59,681 bases of DNA. Source: a virus. How positions within the stretch are numbered: the first letter of the stretch is position 1; each line of letters begins with the position of its first letter. The notes under the pieces are model-generated. The model made no database searches. It saw nothing but the letters and a program-made list of their open reading frames with translations, and had not been told where the DNA came from. The DNA lies in the IMG/VR virus record IMGVR_UViG_3300031787_000134, positions 1 to 59,681 of that record, one strand, 5' to 3'. A program made the translations under genes and the position numbers. Below, in pieces: positions 33,609-41,647 of the stretch.

Positions 33609-35261
33609 ATGGCAGCTATAGATAAAAAGAAACCCAAAGCGGGCAGTCTTGAAGAGAGATTAACAACTTCGTCCCTCCTCAACTCGGCCCCTACGCCGCC
33701 TGTTAAAGAACCGGCCCCATCCCTAAAGCCACAGATAACCGGAGAGTCTTACTCCGATATCAAGTTTGAGCCGAGTCCGGCCGAGCTTGAGGAAGCCAAC
33801 GCTAGGGGCGGGATGGACGGGGTCCGTTCATTATGGAACACTTACTCGGCGCTGAATGCCGAATTCCAGAACAAGGCCAAGACCGAGGGCTTCACTATGA
33901 GTGACCCCAAGGAGGCTGCCTCGGCGTTTCTCCAAACCAAGCAACCCGCCACCGGGCCGGGCATGTTGACCCGACCGGCAGAGCCAGTCGCCCCTTCACC
34001 AGGGCCAGTCCCCGCACCAACTCCGGCAGCGGATAGTAAGAAAGAGAAGCAAGCTGAGCCTGCTCCTCTTCTTGGGGGGGTTGCAGCCAAGCAAAGGCCG
34101 CAACCTAAGACTATCGCCGAATCAGTAGCTGGTCAAGTGAAAACAGCTGAAACCGCACAAGACGTTGCTACCGCAGTGACGGACAAGCTCGCATCAGGCC
34201 AGCCCATTGGCAGAGACGAATTGCTGGGTCTCGTGCAAAAGATTAACGCCATTCAGCCCACCCCTGCTCAAGCTGACGACGCCGCAGTCAAAGCCCTACG
34301 CGCGGCGCGGGAAGAAGCCCGTCAAGCGTACCGGGAGCAAGCTACTAGAAACGAGTGGTCCGAAGTAGCGCAAACCGTCAGCAACGCGATAGCCAACTTC
34401 ATCTCCGCGCAGCAGGGACTAGCCGGCAAGCCGCTAGCCTTACCGCAAGTCGATTATGGGGAGAGGACAGCCCGAGCCCTCCGCGAGTATCAGACTGAAC
34501 TGGGTTCCATCACCGAGCAAGAAAGAGCTATGGAACGCGGCGTGGAACGCAAGCAAGCTGCCTCCGAACGGGAAGCGGAAGCTTCGCGGCGCGGATGGGA
34601 ACGGTATCTGATGCTTGGCGAAAAGCAAATCGAAGCCGCTGAAAAGGAAGCTTACCAGAAGAGAGACTTGGCCGCCAATCTCGCGATTGCCACCGCGAAG
34701 CGTGAGCAAGAAAAGGCCGCTTTAGAAGCTGCAGCCCGTAAAGAAGAAAAGAAAGTCGCCAAAGAAGGCGGTAAGGAGCAACTCTCCTTCCTCGACAAGA
34801 GCATCCGCCAGACTGAAGACTTGATAAAGGAAACAGAGCGCAAGCTCCAGAACGCTACCGCGGTAGCTGCCGCCGCTGACAGTAAGGCGTTCTCCGAAGC
34901 ATTGCCCGCGTATTCTATCGGGGCCGGGGTCGACCTCTCCCAGTATAGTAAGGCCGGCATCTTTAGCGGCGAGAAGTACCAGCAAGACGAAGTCAAGAAG
35001 CAGGCCAGGGGCCGGGCTGCGGAGCTCTCTGCGGAACTGCAGCGCCTCTCCCGTATACGAGAAGAGAAACAAAATCAATATGATACACTCCTTTCGGGAG
35101 GGCAGCCTGCCCGACCAGCAGCCCCGGCTGGACAACAACCCGCTACGGGTGGTAAAGTAATTACCAGCGCTGATGTGGCAGACTACGCCAAAACGCAAGG
35201 CGTCCCTCCTGAACGCGCTGCTGCTTTCCTGGCCGGACAAGGCTATACAATCCGAGACTAA
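33609..35261 (+). CDS. Internal virion protein 4
   Basis: 550 aa. A Pro/Ala-rich N-terminal third, a central helical region (REEARQAYREQATRNEWSEV) and a long Lys/Glu/Ala coiled coil, ending in a small domain, TSADVADYAKTQGVPPERAAAFLAGQGY, that resembles a helix-turn-helix or UBA-like three-helix bundle. It starts two bases after the previous stop. Confidence 0.55.
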   Translation: MAAIDKKKPKAGSLEERLTTSSLLNSAPTPPVKEPAPSLKPQITGESYSDIKFEPSPAELEEANARGGMDGVRSLWNTYSALNAEFQNKAKTEGFTMSDPKEAASAFLQTKQPATGPGMLTRPAEPVAPSPGPVPAPTPAADSKKEKQAEPAPLLGGVAAKQRPQPKTIAESVAGQVKTAETAQDVATAVTDKLASGQPIGRDELLGLVQKINAIQPTPAQADDAAVKALRAAREEARQAYREQATRNEWSEVAQTVSNAIANFISAQQGLAGKPLALPQVDYGERTARALREYQTELGSITEQERAMERGVERKQAASEREAEASRRGWERYLMLGEKQIEAAEKEAYQKRDLAANLAIATAKREQEKAALEAAARKEEKKVAKEGGKEQLSFLDKSIRQTEDLIKETERKLQNATAVAAAADSKAFSEALPAYSIGAGVDLSQYSKAGIFSGEKYQQDEVKKQARGRAAELSAELQRLSRIREEKQNQYDTLLSGGQPARPAAPAGQQPATGGKVITSADVADYAKTQGVPPERAAAFLAGQGYTIRD

Positions 35262-35262
35262 G

Positions 35263-38200
35263 ATGCCTATCGATATTAGTACATTGCCGCCGATGCCGGA
35301 CGAGTTGAAGACTTCTCCGCTTGGTGTGGCTCGTCCTGATGTCGTGGCATCTCTGCCCCCAATGCCGAAGGCGGAGCAGCCTCCTGCCCAGCCCCAGGAG
35401 TTGCCGTCAATGGCGGCCCCAATCGAATTGCCTCCGATGCCCAAAGCGCCGGAGGAGCAGATGTATTGGCAACTCCAAGCCGAGAAAGAGAAGTACGGGC
35501 TCGGGAATAGTTTGTCGCCGACCGCTATGGAGCAGAGGGGCGGGATGATTACGAGTCGCGGCATTAGCGACGACGAGGTTCGCGCCTTCGCCCAACATTA
35601 CAAGCTTGACTTTGATACAGCCAGAAAGCTGGCCACGCTTAGGGGAGCGGTACCCCCCATGTCCGAGATTGATTCGGTAAGTGAGCTGCTCCAAGCCGCC
35701 GCAGGCAAGCTCAACCTCGCGACCGGAAACTTGGCAGGATGGGTTGGCAAGAAAGCGTTGACCGATGACCCCGCTATTCGGAACTTCCTTGACGACATCG
35801 GAGAACTGGCCGACGGCCGGGCCGGATTAGGGGAAGTAGTGGCTGGCTTACTCGTTCCAGGGGCCGCGATTGGCAAGGCCGGTAAGGCGTACACCGTGGG
35901 CCGGAAGCTGCAAGCTGCGGCCGGAGCGGCCGCTACCGGAGCCGGATACGGTCTTGCTGGTAGCAAAGAGGGCAAAGAAGTAGAAGGCCTAGCAGCGGGA
36001 GCCATCTTTGGTACAGGCTTGGCAGGTGCGGCGGGCGTGGCTGGTAAGCTATTAAGTCGCCGGGGCAAGATGCCTGATGTGGACAATGTCACGAAACAGG
36101 CCCTCGAAGATAGCATCACCCAGCACAAGAAGTTGACTGGGCTTGACTTAGTCGAAGAAACAACTCAAGCGTATCTACCTGTCAAGAAAAGCAATGACGC
36201 GATGAGGGACGCTATTGTCGATGAGGCCCCTCTTACCGATGACGCGGTCAGAGCTATTATTGACGAACAAACCGCTCCCGACACGAGGCAATTGGTCAAG
36301 GAGACGCTGCAAGAAAGATACCTTTCCTCTCTGCCAGAGGCCGAACAATCCGCCGCCCGCGAATACATCAAGTCCGGTAACACGTTCAAGGAACTCGAGG
36401 AAGCGGTTAGTGACAGGGCCATCGCCGAAGAGTTGACCCGCTTACAGAGAAGCGAGTTTGTCAAGGAGATGGAAGGCAGATTCCCCCAATTAAAGTATGT
36501 CCCCACTGAAGCGGGTAAAGTCCGCGCCGGGGAGAGTGAAGTATTCGCTTACCTTAAAAGACAAGGCGATGTCAACCTCAAGAAAGAGTACGACGAGTGG
36601 GCAATAGGCAATACTGCTCGCCAAGTACTGGCCGACGCTGGGGTAAAAGTAAATCCGAACGCGGACATCTTAGGCAAGACGATTGTCAATTTCGCCACTG
36701 ACCGGATGTTCGGTTTCAAGGTAATGGACGAACGCTACGGTTCTGATTTGTTACAGGACTTCTACGATGTCAATACCAACTTCAACCTCTTTACTGGCTT
36801 GAAACAAAAGGCCGGCAACGAGATTGCAGACATCTTTAAAGTAGCCAAGAAGAATGGCTTGCACAAGAAAGCCGCTCAAGTCGAAATTTTAACGAAGTTG
36901 AGAGCTGGACAATATGACCAGCTGACGCCTGAGCAAAAGCAACTAGCCGATGCGATGCGAAGTTTCTTTGAAGGGAAGAGAGAGTTCTTTAATACCGCGA
37001 AAGGCGACAACTACTCCCCCCTCAATATCCCCTTTAGGGAAGACTTCATTGCGCCCCAGATGATGGTAACTCCAGTCGAGTACGTGATTCGGATGAACAA
37101 GAAGCTCGGGGAAGTCAAGGAGCGCATACCCAATTTGGATACTATGGGTACCGATGAGTTCATGCGGCAAGTAAATATCAGACCCGAACTTGCCCAACTA
37201 AAGCAAGGACTTGAAGTAGGAACCGAGCTCCCGATTACCAGCGGCAAGCAACTGGCACTCGCTTTCCAAGACGCGACTCAAAAGGGAGCGTCAGACCCCA
37301 AGATGTATAAGCTGGCGTCTACTTTGATGCCTCGACAAGGGGCGATACCTGATTTCCTTTTAGAAAACAACATCTTCAAACTAATGACGAACTATGTTGA
37401 GGGAACGGGGCGGAGTCTGTACTTGAGGGAGCCGCTAAGTCGGATGGCTGAGAAGGCCAAAACCTTAGAACAAGTGGGCGCTACTCAAGAAGCCAAGTTC
37501 GTTAACCGGTTTATACAAGACAACATGGGTATCAGACAATACTCGATGGCTAAGATTGGCAACCAAGCTAGAATTGCTTTCGCTGATAAGGCAGACAAGC
37601 TACTCCGGAAGTATATTCAAGACGAGGAGCAGAGGGAAGCCGTCATTGCCGGCCTCCGCTTCTTGCCCGAGCTAGCTGCCAATATCCAGTACAACATCTA
37701 CCCAAACGTGCTGGGTCTCAACCCCAGAGCCCACTTGGCGCAATTGACGCAAGTCCTCTTCAAGACCGCACCTGAATTGGGCGGGACCTACGGATACGAA
37801 TCAGCTATCAAGTCAATGCTGTCTGCAGTCATAAACCTCGCCACCAAAGAAGGCCGGGCCAAGTATCTCTCCCGTGTGACCGAACTCGGCCTGGAACCGA
37901 AGGGTTTTGTCCGCGAGGCGAGGGAGGGTTTGGTAGAAGGACTCCAGTCTAGTATCATGTTCTCGGTTCCCGCTAAGGCTCTTCGTGCCTTGGCTGATGC
38001 GTTCATGTACACGTACGGCAAGATGGATACCATCAACCGAGCCATGACGATTGACATTTCGGAACGACTGGTAAGAGATATCGCCGCAGGAAATAAAGAA
38101 GCCCTGCGAGCAGTGCAAAAGATGCCTATCTCGGTCCAGAAAAAGATTGCTTCGAATATGAATAAGCCTGACGCCCAGCTCAAGGCCATTGCCACCCACC

Positions 38201-38793
38201 TCAACGCCGCGACTCAGTTCAACTATAATAGAGCTAGTATGTCCGAGTTAGGCGTCACGCTTGGGCCGATGTTCTCGACCTTTACTAAGTGGCCATTAGC
38301 TATCTCAGGCGATATCTTAGCGGATATGCGTACTAAAGGTATCTTCAAGTCCATGCCCCGGATTGCGGAGAAGTACGCTACCATCTTTGCCTTAGCGATG
38401 GCCGTGGACTCCCTCGTCCACTCGTCCCTTACCGGAGAAGACGCCCAAGCTAATCCCGATTTCAAAGAACTAAGTGACCGGGCTAGAAGGATATTCGGAG
38501 CTGGCGGCTTCAGAACTATGACTCCGGTAGCTTCGTTACAGGCATTTATGCCGAGCAAGACCGAGAAGAATCTCTTTACTCCGCCCGTTGTTGATACCTT
38601 TTATAACGGCGTCATCGGCCCTGTACTGGACGGCGACACCGAAGCGCTAGCCCGAGGGGGAATGAGGTTTCTTACTACCTTTGCTCCGGGGGCTTTTCTA
38701 CAAAGATTGATTATGAATGATATTCCGACTATGTTTGGGGAAGGTTCCAAACCCGAGACACTAGATGACTCTTTACAATTTTATGGCCTATAG
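35263..38793 (+). CDS. Large internal virion (ejection) protein 5
   Basis: 1176 aa. ATG 35263 lies one base after the previous stop and is preferred to an in-frame ATG at 35173 that overlaps 89 bases. The first 70 residues carry LPPMP motifs at least three times. A Gly/Ala segment (GLLVPGAAIGKAGKAYTVG...GAAATGAGYGLAGS) may insert in membrane, and the rest is helical. The end (FLTTFAPGAFLQRLIMNDIP...DSLQFYGL) resembles the close of large podovirus ejection proteins. I see no lytic transglycosylase or peptidase motif. Confidence 0.65.
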   Translation: MPIDISTLPPMPDELKTSPLGVARPDVVASLPPMPKAEQPPAQPQELPSMAAPIELPPMPKAPEEQMYWQLQAEKEKYGLGNSLSPTAMEQRGGMITSRGISDDEVRAFAQHYKLDFDTARKLATLRGAVPPMSEIDSVSELLQAAAGKLNLATGNLAGWVGKKALTDDPAIRNFLDDIGELADGRAGLGEVVAGLLVPGAAIGKAGKAYTVGRKLQAAAGAAATGAGYGLAGSKEGKEVEGLAAGAIFGTGLAGAAGVAGKLLSRRGKMPDVDNVTKQALEDSITQHKKLTGLDLVEETTQAYLPVKKSNDAMRDAIVDEAPLTDDAVRAIIDEQTAPDTRQLVKETLQERYLSSLPEAEQSAAREYIKSGNTFKELEEAVSDRAIAEELTRLQRSEFVKEMEGRFPQLKYVPTEAGKVRAGESEVFAYLKRQGDVNLKKEYDEWAIGNTARQVLADAGVKVNPNADILGKTIVNFATDRMFGFKVMDERYGSDLLQDFYDVNTNFNLFTGLKQKAGNEIADIFKVAKKNGLHKKAAQVEILTKLRAGQYDQLTPEQKQLADAMRSFFEGKREFFNTAKGDNYSPLNIPFREDFIAPQMMVTPVEYVIRMNKKLGEVKERIPNLDTMGTDEFMRQVNIRPELAQLKQGLEVGTELPITSGKQLALAFQDATQKGASDPKMYKLASTLMPRQGAIPDFLLENNIFKLMTNYVEGTGRSLYLREPLSRMAEKAKTLEQVGATQEAKFVNRFIQDNMGIRQYSMAKIGNQARIAFADKADKLLRKYIQDEEQREAVIAGLRFLPELAANIQYNIYPNVLGLNPRAHLAQLTQVLFKTAPELGGTYGYESAIKSMLSAVINLATKEGRAKYLSRVTELGLEPKGFVREAREGLVEGLQSSIMFSVPAKALRALADAFMYTYGKMDTINRAMTIDISERLVRDIAAGNKEALRAVQKMPISVQKKIASNMNKPDAQLKAIATHLNAATQFNYNRASMSELGVTLGPMFSTFTKWPLAISGDILADMRTKGIFKSMPRIAEKYATIFALAMAVDSLVHSSLTGEDAQANPDFKELSDRARRIFGAGGFRTMTPVASLQAFMPSKTEKNLFTPPVVDTFYNGVIGPVLDGDTEALARGGMRFLTTFAPGAFLQRLIMNDIPTMFGEGSKPETLDDSLQFYGL

Positions 38794-38801
38794 GAGATAG
38801 T

Positions 38802-39023
38802 ATGCCAGCAGTATTAAAGACAGTACTCTTTACAATTTTGACCGCGTTGGGTAAGACTCTCATGGCGATGCTAACGTCGCTCATGACTGAGAAGTTTCTG
38901 AAGAAGGCAATCATTGCCGGTTTGGAAAAGCTAGCTGTCAAGACCAAGTCTGATTTGGATGACCAGCTACTAAAGTATGCTAAAGAGGCTTGGAGCCAGC
39001 AACCCGGTGAGGAGAAGAAGTAA
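38802..39023 (+). CDS. Small amphipathic, possibly membrane-active protein (73 aa)
   Basis: TAGGAG precedes ATG 38802. The N-terminal 45 residues are hydrophobic with regularly placed Lys (VLKTVLFTILTALGKTLMAM), followed by a charged tail. It could be a holin-like peptide or a membrane partner of the ejection proteins. It overlaps the next gene by one base. Confidence 0.55.
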   Translation: MPAVLKTVLFTILTALGKTLMAMLTSLMTEKFLKKAIIAGLEKLAVKTKSDLDDQLLKYAKEAWSQQPGEEKK

Positions 39024-39313
39024 TGTTCAGTGAAGGACAGAAGAGAAGGGCATCCCTCAACATCTTGGAGAAACTCCGCTCTCAAGGAGTTCCTCCTTCC
39101 GAGAAGGGAGACTCTGGCGAAGAGTTTGACAGCATGTTTGCTAAACTAGATGAGGAAGGGAAGGTCACCACTGGTGGGGAAGCCGAAGTCCCTCCCGAAG
39201 AGAAAAAGAAAAAGAAGAAAGCTTACGAGCGGGGGGACGGGGAAACCAGACAGCCCGCCCCCAACCAGCCCGCCGCCAAAGCTTTCATGGAAGCATTCAA
39301 GAAGACTAAGTAA
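39023..39313 (+). CDS. Charged hypothetical protein (96 aa)
   Basis: Coupled to the preceding gene by TAATG. It is disordered, with Lys/Glu runs (EEKKKKKKAYERG) and a Pro/Ala-rich end, FMEAFKKTK. It is the last gene of the late arm, just before a bidirectional terminator. Its function is unknown. Confidence 0.5.
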   Translation: MFSEGQKRRASLNILEKLRSQGVPPSEKGDSGEEFDSMFAKLDEEGKVTTGGEAEVPPEEKKKKKKAYERGDGETRQPAPNQPAAKAFMEAFKKTK

Positions 39314-39319
39314 AAGTAA

Positions 39320-39345
39320 GGGGCCTTGCGGCCCCGTTACTACCT
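39320..39345. terminator. Bidirectional terminator between the two arms
   Basis: GGGGCC-TTGC-GGCCCC (39320-39335). The T-rich flank (TTACTTTTACTT on the minus strand) is better for minus-strand transcripts. The plus-strand side is weaker. Convergent genes end on both sides. Confidence 0.75.
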
Positions 39346-39356
39346 TATGAATGCGT

Positions 39357-39596
39357 TCATAAGTACTTATGTTCTTTGAGTTTCTTGAGCAGGGTCAAGA
39401 GATGGTCCCGGTTGCGTTCGGCTAAGTCAGCGGTATCTACCAAGACACCGATAACCCGGTCTAGCTCGTCTTCAAGAGCGGACATCCTTTCTTCAAGGGA
39501 GCCGCTCCGATACTTACTATATCGTGTATCTCTCTCCTGTACCTGGCGACGTTTCCAGTCCAGGCTCACTATATTCGATTGCTTCTCTTCCTTCAT
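39357..39596 (-). CDS. Hypothetical coiled-coil protein (79 aa)
   Basis: The 79-aa product has a charged N-terminus and a Leu-rich heptad stretch (MSALEDELDRVIGVLVDTADLAERNRDHLLTLLKKLKE). It overlaps the next upstream gene by 80 bases, so it is likely translated by coupling. It is the last gene of the minus-strand arm. Unknown role. Confidence 0.5.
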   Translation of the reverse strand: MKEEKQSNIVSLDWKRRQVQERDTRYSKYRSGSLEERMSALEDELDRVIGVLVDTADLAERNRDHLLTLLKKLKEHKYL

Positions 39597-39732
39597 GTTT
39601 CTTGGCCGCCTCGGCTAGCATTTGTGCTAGTAGTTCCGCTCCTTTGAGGATGTAGTCGAGTCGAGATTTCTCCTCGGCTACCTGCTTTTTCAATACTTCC
39701 AACGTACCCAGTAAATCAATACTCTGTTCCAT
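39517..39732 (-). CDS. Hypothetical coiled-coil protein (71 aa)
   Basis: ATG 39732 follows AGGAGA. The helical N-terminal half (LLGTLEVLKKQVAEEKSRLDYILKGAELLAQML) is followed by a polar tail that overlaps the next gene. No family is recognised. Confidence 0.6.
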   Translation of the reverse strand: MEQSIDLLGTLEVLKKQVAEEKSRLDYILKGAELLAQMLAEAAKKHEGREAIEYSEPGLETSPGTGERYTI

Positions 39733-39765
39733 ATCACGTCTCCTATTATATCACGTTAGTGGTTA

Positions 39766-40164
39766 TCAAGCTAGTAGAGAAAGACGCACTGCCCAAGTTA
39801 CCTCGGACGCTTTTATACCCTTCCGAAAGGTGGCGGAGTAGCTGGGGACGGTACGTCCCATCTCTCCCGGCCAAATGATGTGGCTGCTCCCTACTGAAGC
39901 GACAGCCTGCAACTCGGGATTATAGTGGACCATGACCGCGAAGTTGCCTCTGACATGGATGCTGCAAGCGGCAACGACTTCAAGGTGCTGGTTCGCTTTG
40001 GCCTCGTCGAGAGTTGTGCCGTCATCTTTGAGGAAGTGAGAGAAAGGTATCTCGACGTATTGGTAATTGGGGCCGAACTTGGACTCAAAGCCGGGGCTCA
40101 TCTCCAGCCCCATGTAGGCGGAAAGTCGGCTGCCTCTCGTCAGATTGAGAAACATACTGTCCAT
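39766..40164 (-). CDS. Hypothetical protein (132 aa)
   Basis: ATG 40164 is used because AAGGAG lies 8 bases upstream. A GTG nine bases earlier overlaps that site. The product is a mixed alpha/beta protein with aromatic-rich segments (KFGPNYQYVEIPFSHFLKDD, SSHIIWPGEMGRTVPSYSATF). No signal, membrane span or known motif is visible. Confidence 0.65.
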   Translation of the reverse strand: MDSMFLNLTRGSRLSAYMGLEMSPGFESKFGPNYQYVEIPFSHFLKDDGTTLDEAKANQHLEVVAACSIHVRGNFAVMVHYNPELQAVASVGSSHIIWPGEMGRTVPSYSATFRKGIKASEVTWAVRLSLLA

Positions 40165-40274
40165 TCTTGGCACTCCTTTTTGATACGCCGCAAAATGTCG
40201 GCGGTGTTTGTATTACGAATCCTTCTGGGACCAGCCGCGTAAACCTTACCAGTCTTACTTACTAGTAGCTTCAC
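40140..40274 (-). CDS. Small basic protein (44 aa)
   Basis: GTG 40274 overlaps the TGA of the gene upstream (GTGA) and has AAGGAG five bases ahead. It ends 25 bases inside the next gene. The product is basic (TGKVYAAGPRRIRNTN...ILRRIKKECQEW). The coupling signals make it credible in spite of its size. Confidence 0.5.
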   Translation of the reverse strand: MKLLVSKTGKVYAAGPRRIRNTNTADILRRIKKECQEWTVCFSI

Positions 40275-40594
40275 TTCTTCTCCTTCTTGCTGGCCGCCCT
40301 CAACTCGCGAGCGGCTTTGAGCAATTCCTTTTTAGTGGCCCCGTGTGACGAGGCTGCCCTTACTTGAAGCTTGCTGCTCTCTTTTAACAGTTGATAATCG
40401 CCGCCACGCTTGTACCCATCCGGGTATGATTCCTTAGTGGTGTTGGGTAACGACCACACGCGACGGACTCCCCTCTCCCCACAATTGTCACACGTGTAGA
40501 GGGTGTCCCAATCACTCGCACTATCGCGCGGCACAAGCTGGTCAGACTTGTTCTGACAAACAGCACATAGTGTGTCAATACTCATCAGGCCCAT
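40271..40594 (-). CDS. Zinc-ribbon protein (107 aa)
   Basis: GGAGGT lies 7 bases before ATG 40594. Two CxxC knuckles (CAVC and CDNC), separated by about 20 residues, are followed by GERGVRRVWSLPNTTKESYPDGY and a Lys-rich helical tail. It probably binds nucleic acid or a protein partner through a single zinc. Similar small proteins occur near replication genes of other phages. Confidence 0.65.
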   Translation of the reverse strand: MGLMSIDTLCAVCQNKSDQLVPRDSASDWDTLYTCDNCGERGVRRVWSLPNTTKESYPDGYKRGGDYQLLKESSKLQVRAASSHGATKKELLKAARELRAASKKEKK

Positions 40595-40599
40595 CACTG

Positions 40600-41055
40600 T
40601 TACCTCCGGTACCTGTTATCACGTAAGGTTCCCAACTGCTCACAATGAAGCAGCATTGCAAGGGTTGCACGAGCATGTCCAATATGGTGTAGCCCTGACT
40701 CGGGGTCGTATGTCTCCCCTCCGTTGTACGCGAATAGGTGGCGTAGTGCTGCGGCAGTGAGCCGGGATACTTCGAAACCGTTAGTGTAATTGTACCTGCC
40801 ATACTTCTTTTCTCCAAATCCCAAGGCTAAAGCTTCAGTTGATATCGCTATATAGGGAACGAGAGACAAGTCGGGTTTCCCATTGTCGTGTTTAGCTCCT
40901 TCCGCAGCCTTCGGGTCGGAGTGTTGCTTCATGTGGGATAGGGGGTCATTCATTACTTCCGTTACACCGGCAAAGATGTCGTTAGCGGGGAGGGGCTGGG
41001 CCCCGATACCGTACTGCTTCTTCGTCATTTCCCACTCCCAAGATTTCGGGTGCAT
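40600..41055 (-). CDS. dATP/dGTP diphosphohydrolase-like protein (MazG-related)
   Basis: 151 aa. KHDNGKPDLSLVP, EALALGFGEKKYGRYNY, RLTAAALRHLFAYNGGE and SGLHHIGHARATLAMLL are the hallmarks of the phage dATP/dGTP diphosphohydrolase-type domain, an all-helical MazG relative that hydrolyses purine dNTPs with metal held by acidic and His residues. Such enzymes adjust nucleotide pools. In 2-aminoadenine phages they feed modified-base synthesis, but no PurZ or DatZ gene is present here. AGGAG precedes ATG 41055, and the promoter at 41107-41134 lies just upstream. Confidence 0.75.
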   Translation of the reverse strand: MHPKSWEWEMTKKQYGIGAQPLPANDIFAGVTEVMNDPLSHMKQHSDPKAAEGAKHDNGKPDLSLVPYIAISTEALALGFGEKKYGRYNYTNGFEVSRLTAAALRHLFAYNGGETYDPESGLHHIGHARATLAMLLHCEQLGTLRDNRYRR

Positions 41056-41063
41056 ACTATCTC

Positions 41064-41570
41064 CTACTTGAAAAAGATTACGTCGTCCAGCGGGACGAGT
41101 AGTTTCTTATCGGCGTTATCGGCGTGGAACTTTAGTAATTTTTCTTTGGGCACGATATAGCCTAGTGTGGTGTAGCCTTTGTTCCTTACCGGACATGGCC
41201 TGAAGGCCGCGAGGTTTGCCTCGAGGTACTTCACTAGAGCGGCCGTACAGAAGACAAACAACTCGTCAGTCTCGGCGAACCAGTAGAGGTAGTACGTAGC
41301 TCCATGAGCTGCGGCTTGCCAGGGTCCACCGGGCTTACCGGCCCGCTCGGGGGTGGCCTCGACGGACCACCTCTCCATAAACAAGTTCGTGCTCTTGCTA
41401 TAGAAGTCGGTCTTCAATTCTAGAATGGCGCGAGACCACTTCACTTGAAGGTCGCCTTTTCGCCCATCGGTGCGAACAATCGCACCTTGACCATACCGTT
41501 CCAGGAAGTCCTTCTCGGCAGCTTTGCCCTTCTTTAATTGGGCCGCCATACTAAACGTCTTGCTTTTCAT
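41064..41570 (-). CDS. PD-(D/E)XK nuclease, Holliday-junction-resolvase-like
   Basis: 168 aa from ATG 41570, with AAGGGAAG upstream. GKAAEKDFLERYG, RTDGRKGDLQ (Asp40) and RAILELKTDF (Glu51, Lys53) form the E...D...ExK pattern of archaeal-type Hjc resolvases and related phage endonucleases. A conserved aromatic segment (AHGATYYLYWF) follows. It is likely to cut branched replication intermediates. It lies next to the helicase and the nucleotide hydrolase. Confidence 0.7.
   Translation of the reverse strand: MKSKTFSMAAQLKKGKAAEKDFLERYGQGAIVRTDGRKGDLQVKWSRAILELKTDFYSKSTNLFMERWSVEATPERAGKPGGPWQAAAHGATYYLYWFAETDELFVFCTAALVKYLEANLAAFRPCPVRNKGYTTLGYIVPKEKLLKFHADNADKKLLVPLDDVIFFK
41107..41134 (-). 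promoter_or_regulatory. Sigma-28-type promoter
   Basis: Minus-strand TAAAGTTC, a 12-base spacer and a perfect GCCGATAA. A second GCCGATAA lies inside the spacer. It is placed inside the 3' end of the nuclease gene, about 50 bases before the gene that starts at 41055. Confidence 0.65.
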
Positions 41571-41647
41571 CGGACTTCCCTTATCGTTACAGGTAACTAC
41601 CACAATTTGGTTAATGTATCACAGGTATGTTAGATAGCCAAAACATG

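Noticed and set aside
35173-35262. Earlier start of the large ejection protein
   Set aside because: It overlaps the preceding gene by 89 bases without a ribosome binding site. ATG 35263 is placed one base after the previous stop, as in the rest of the operon.
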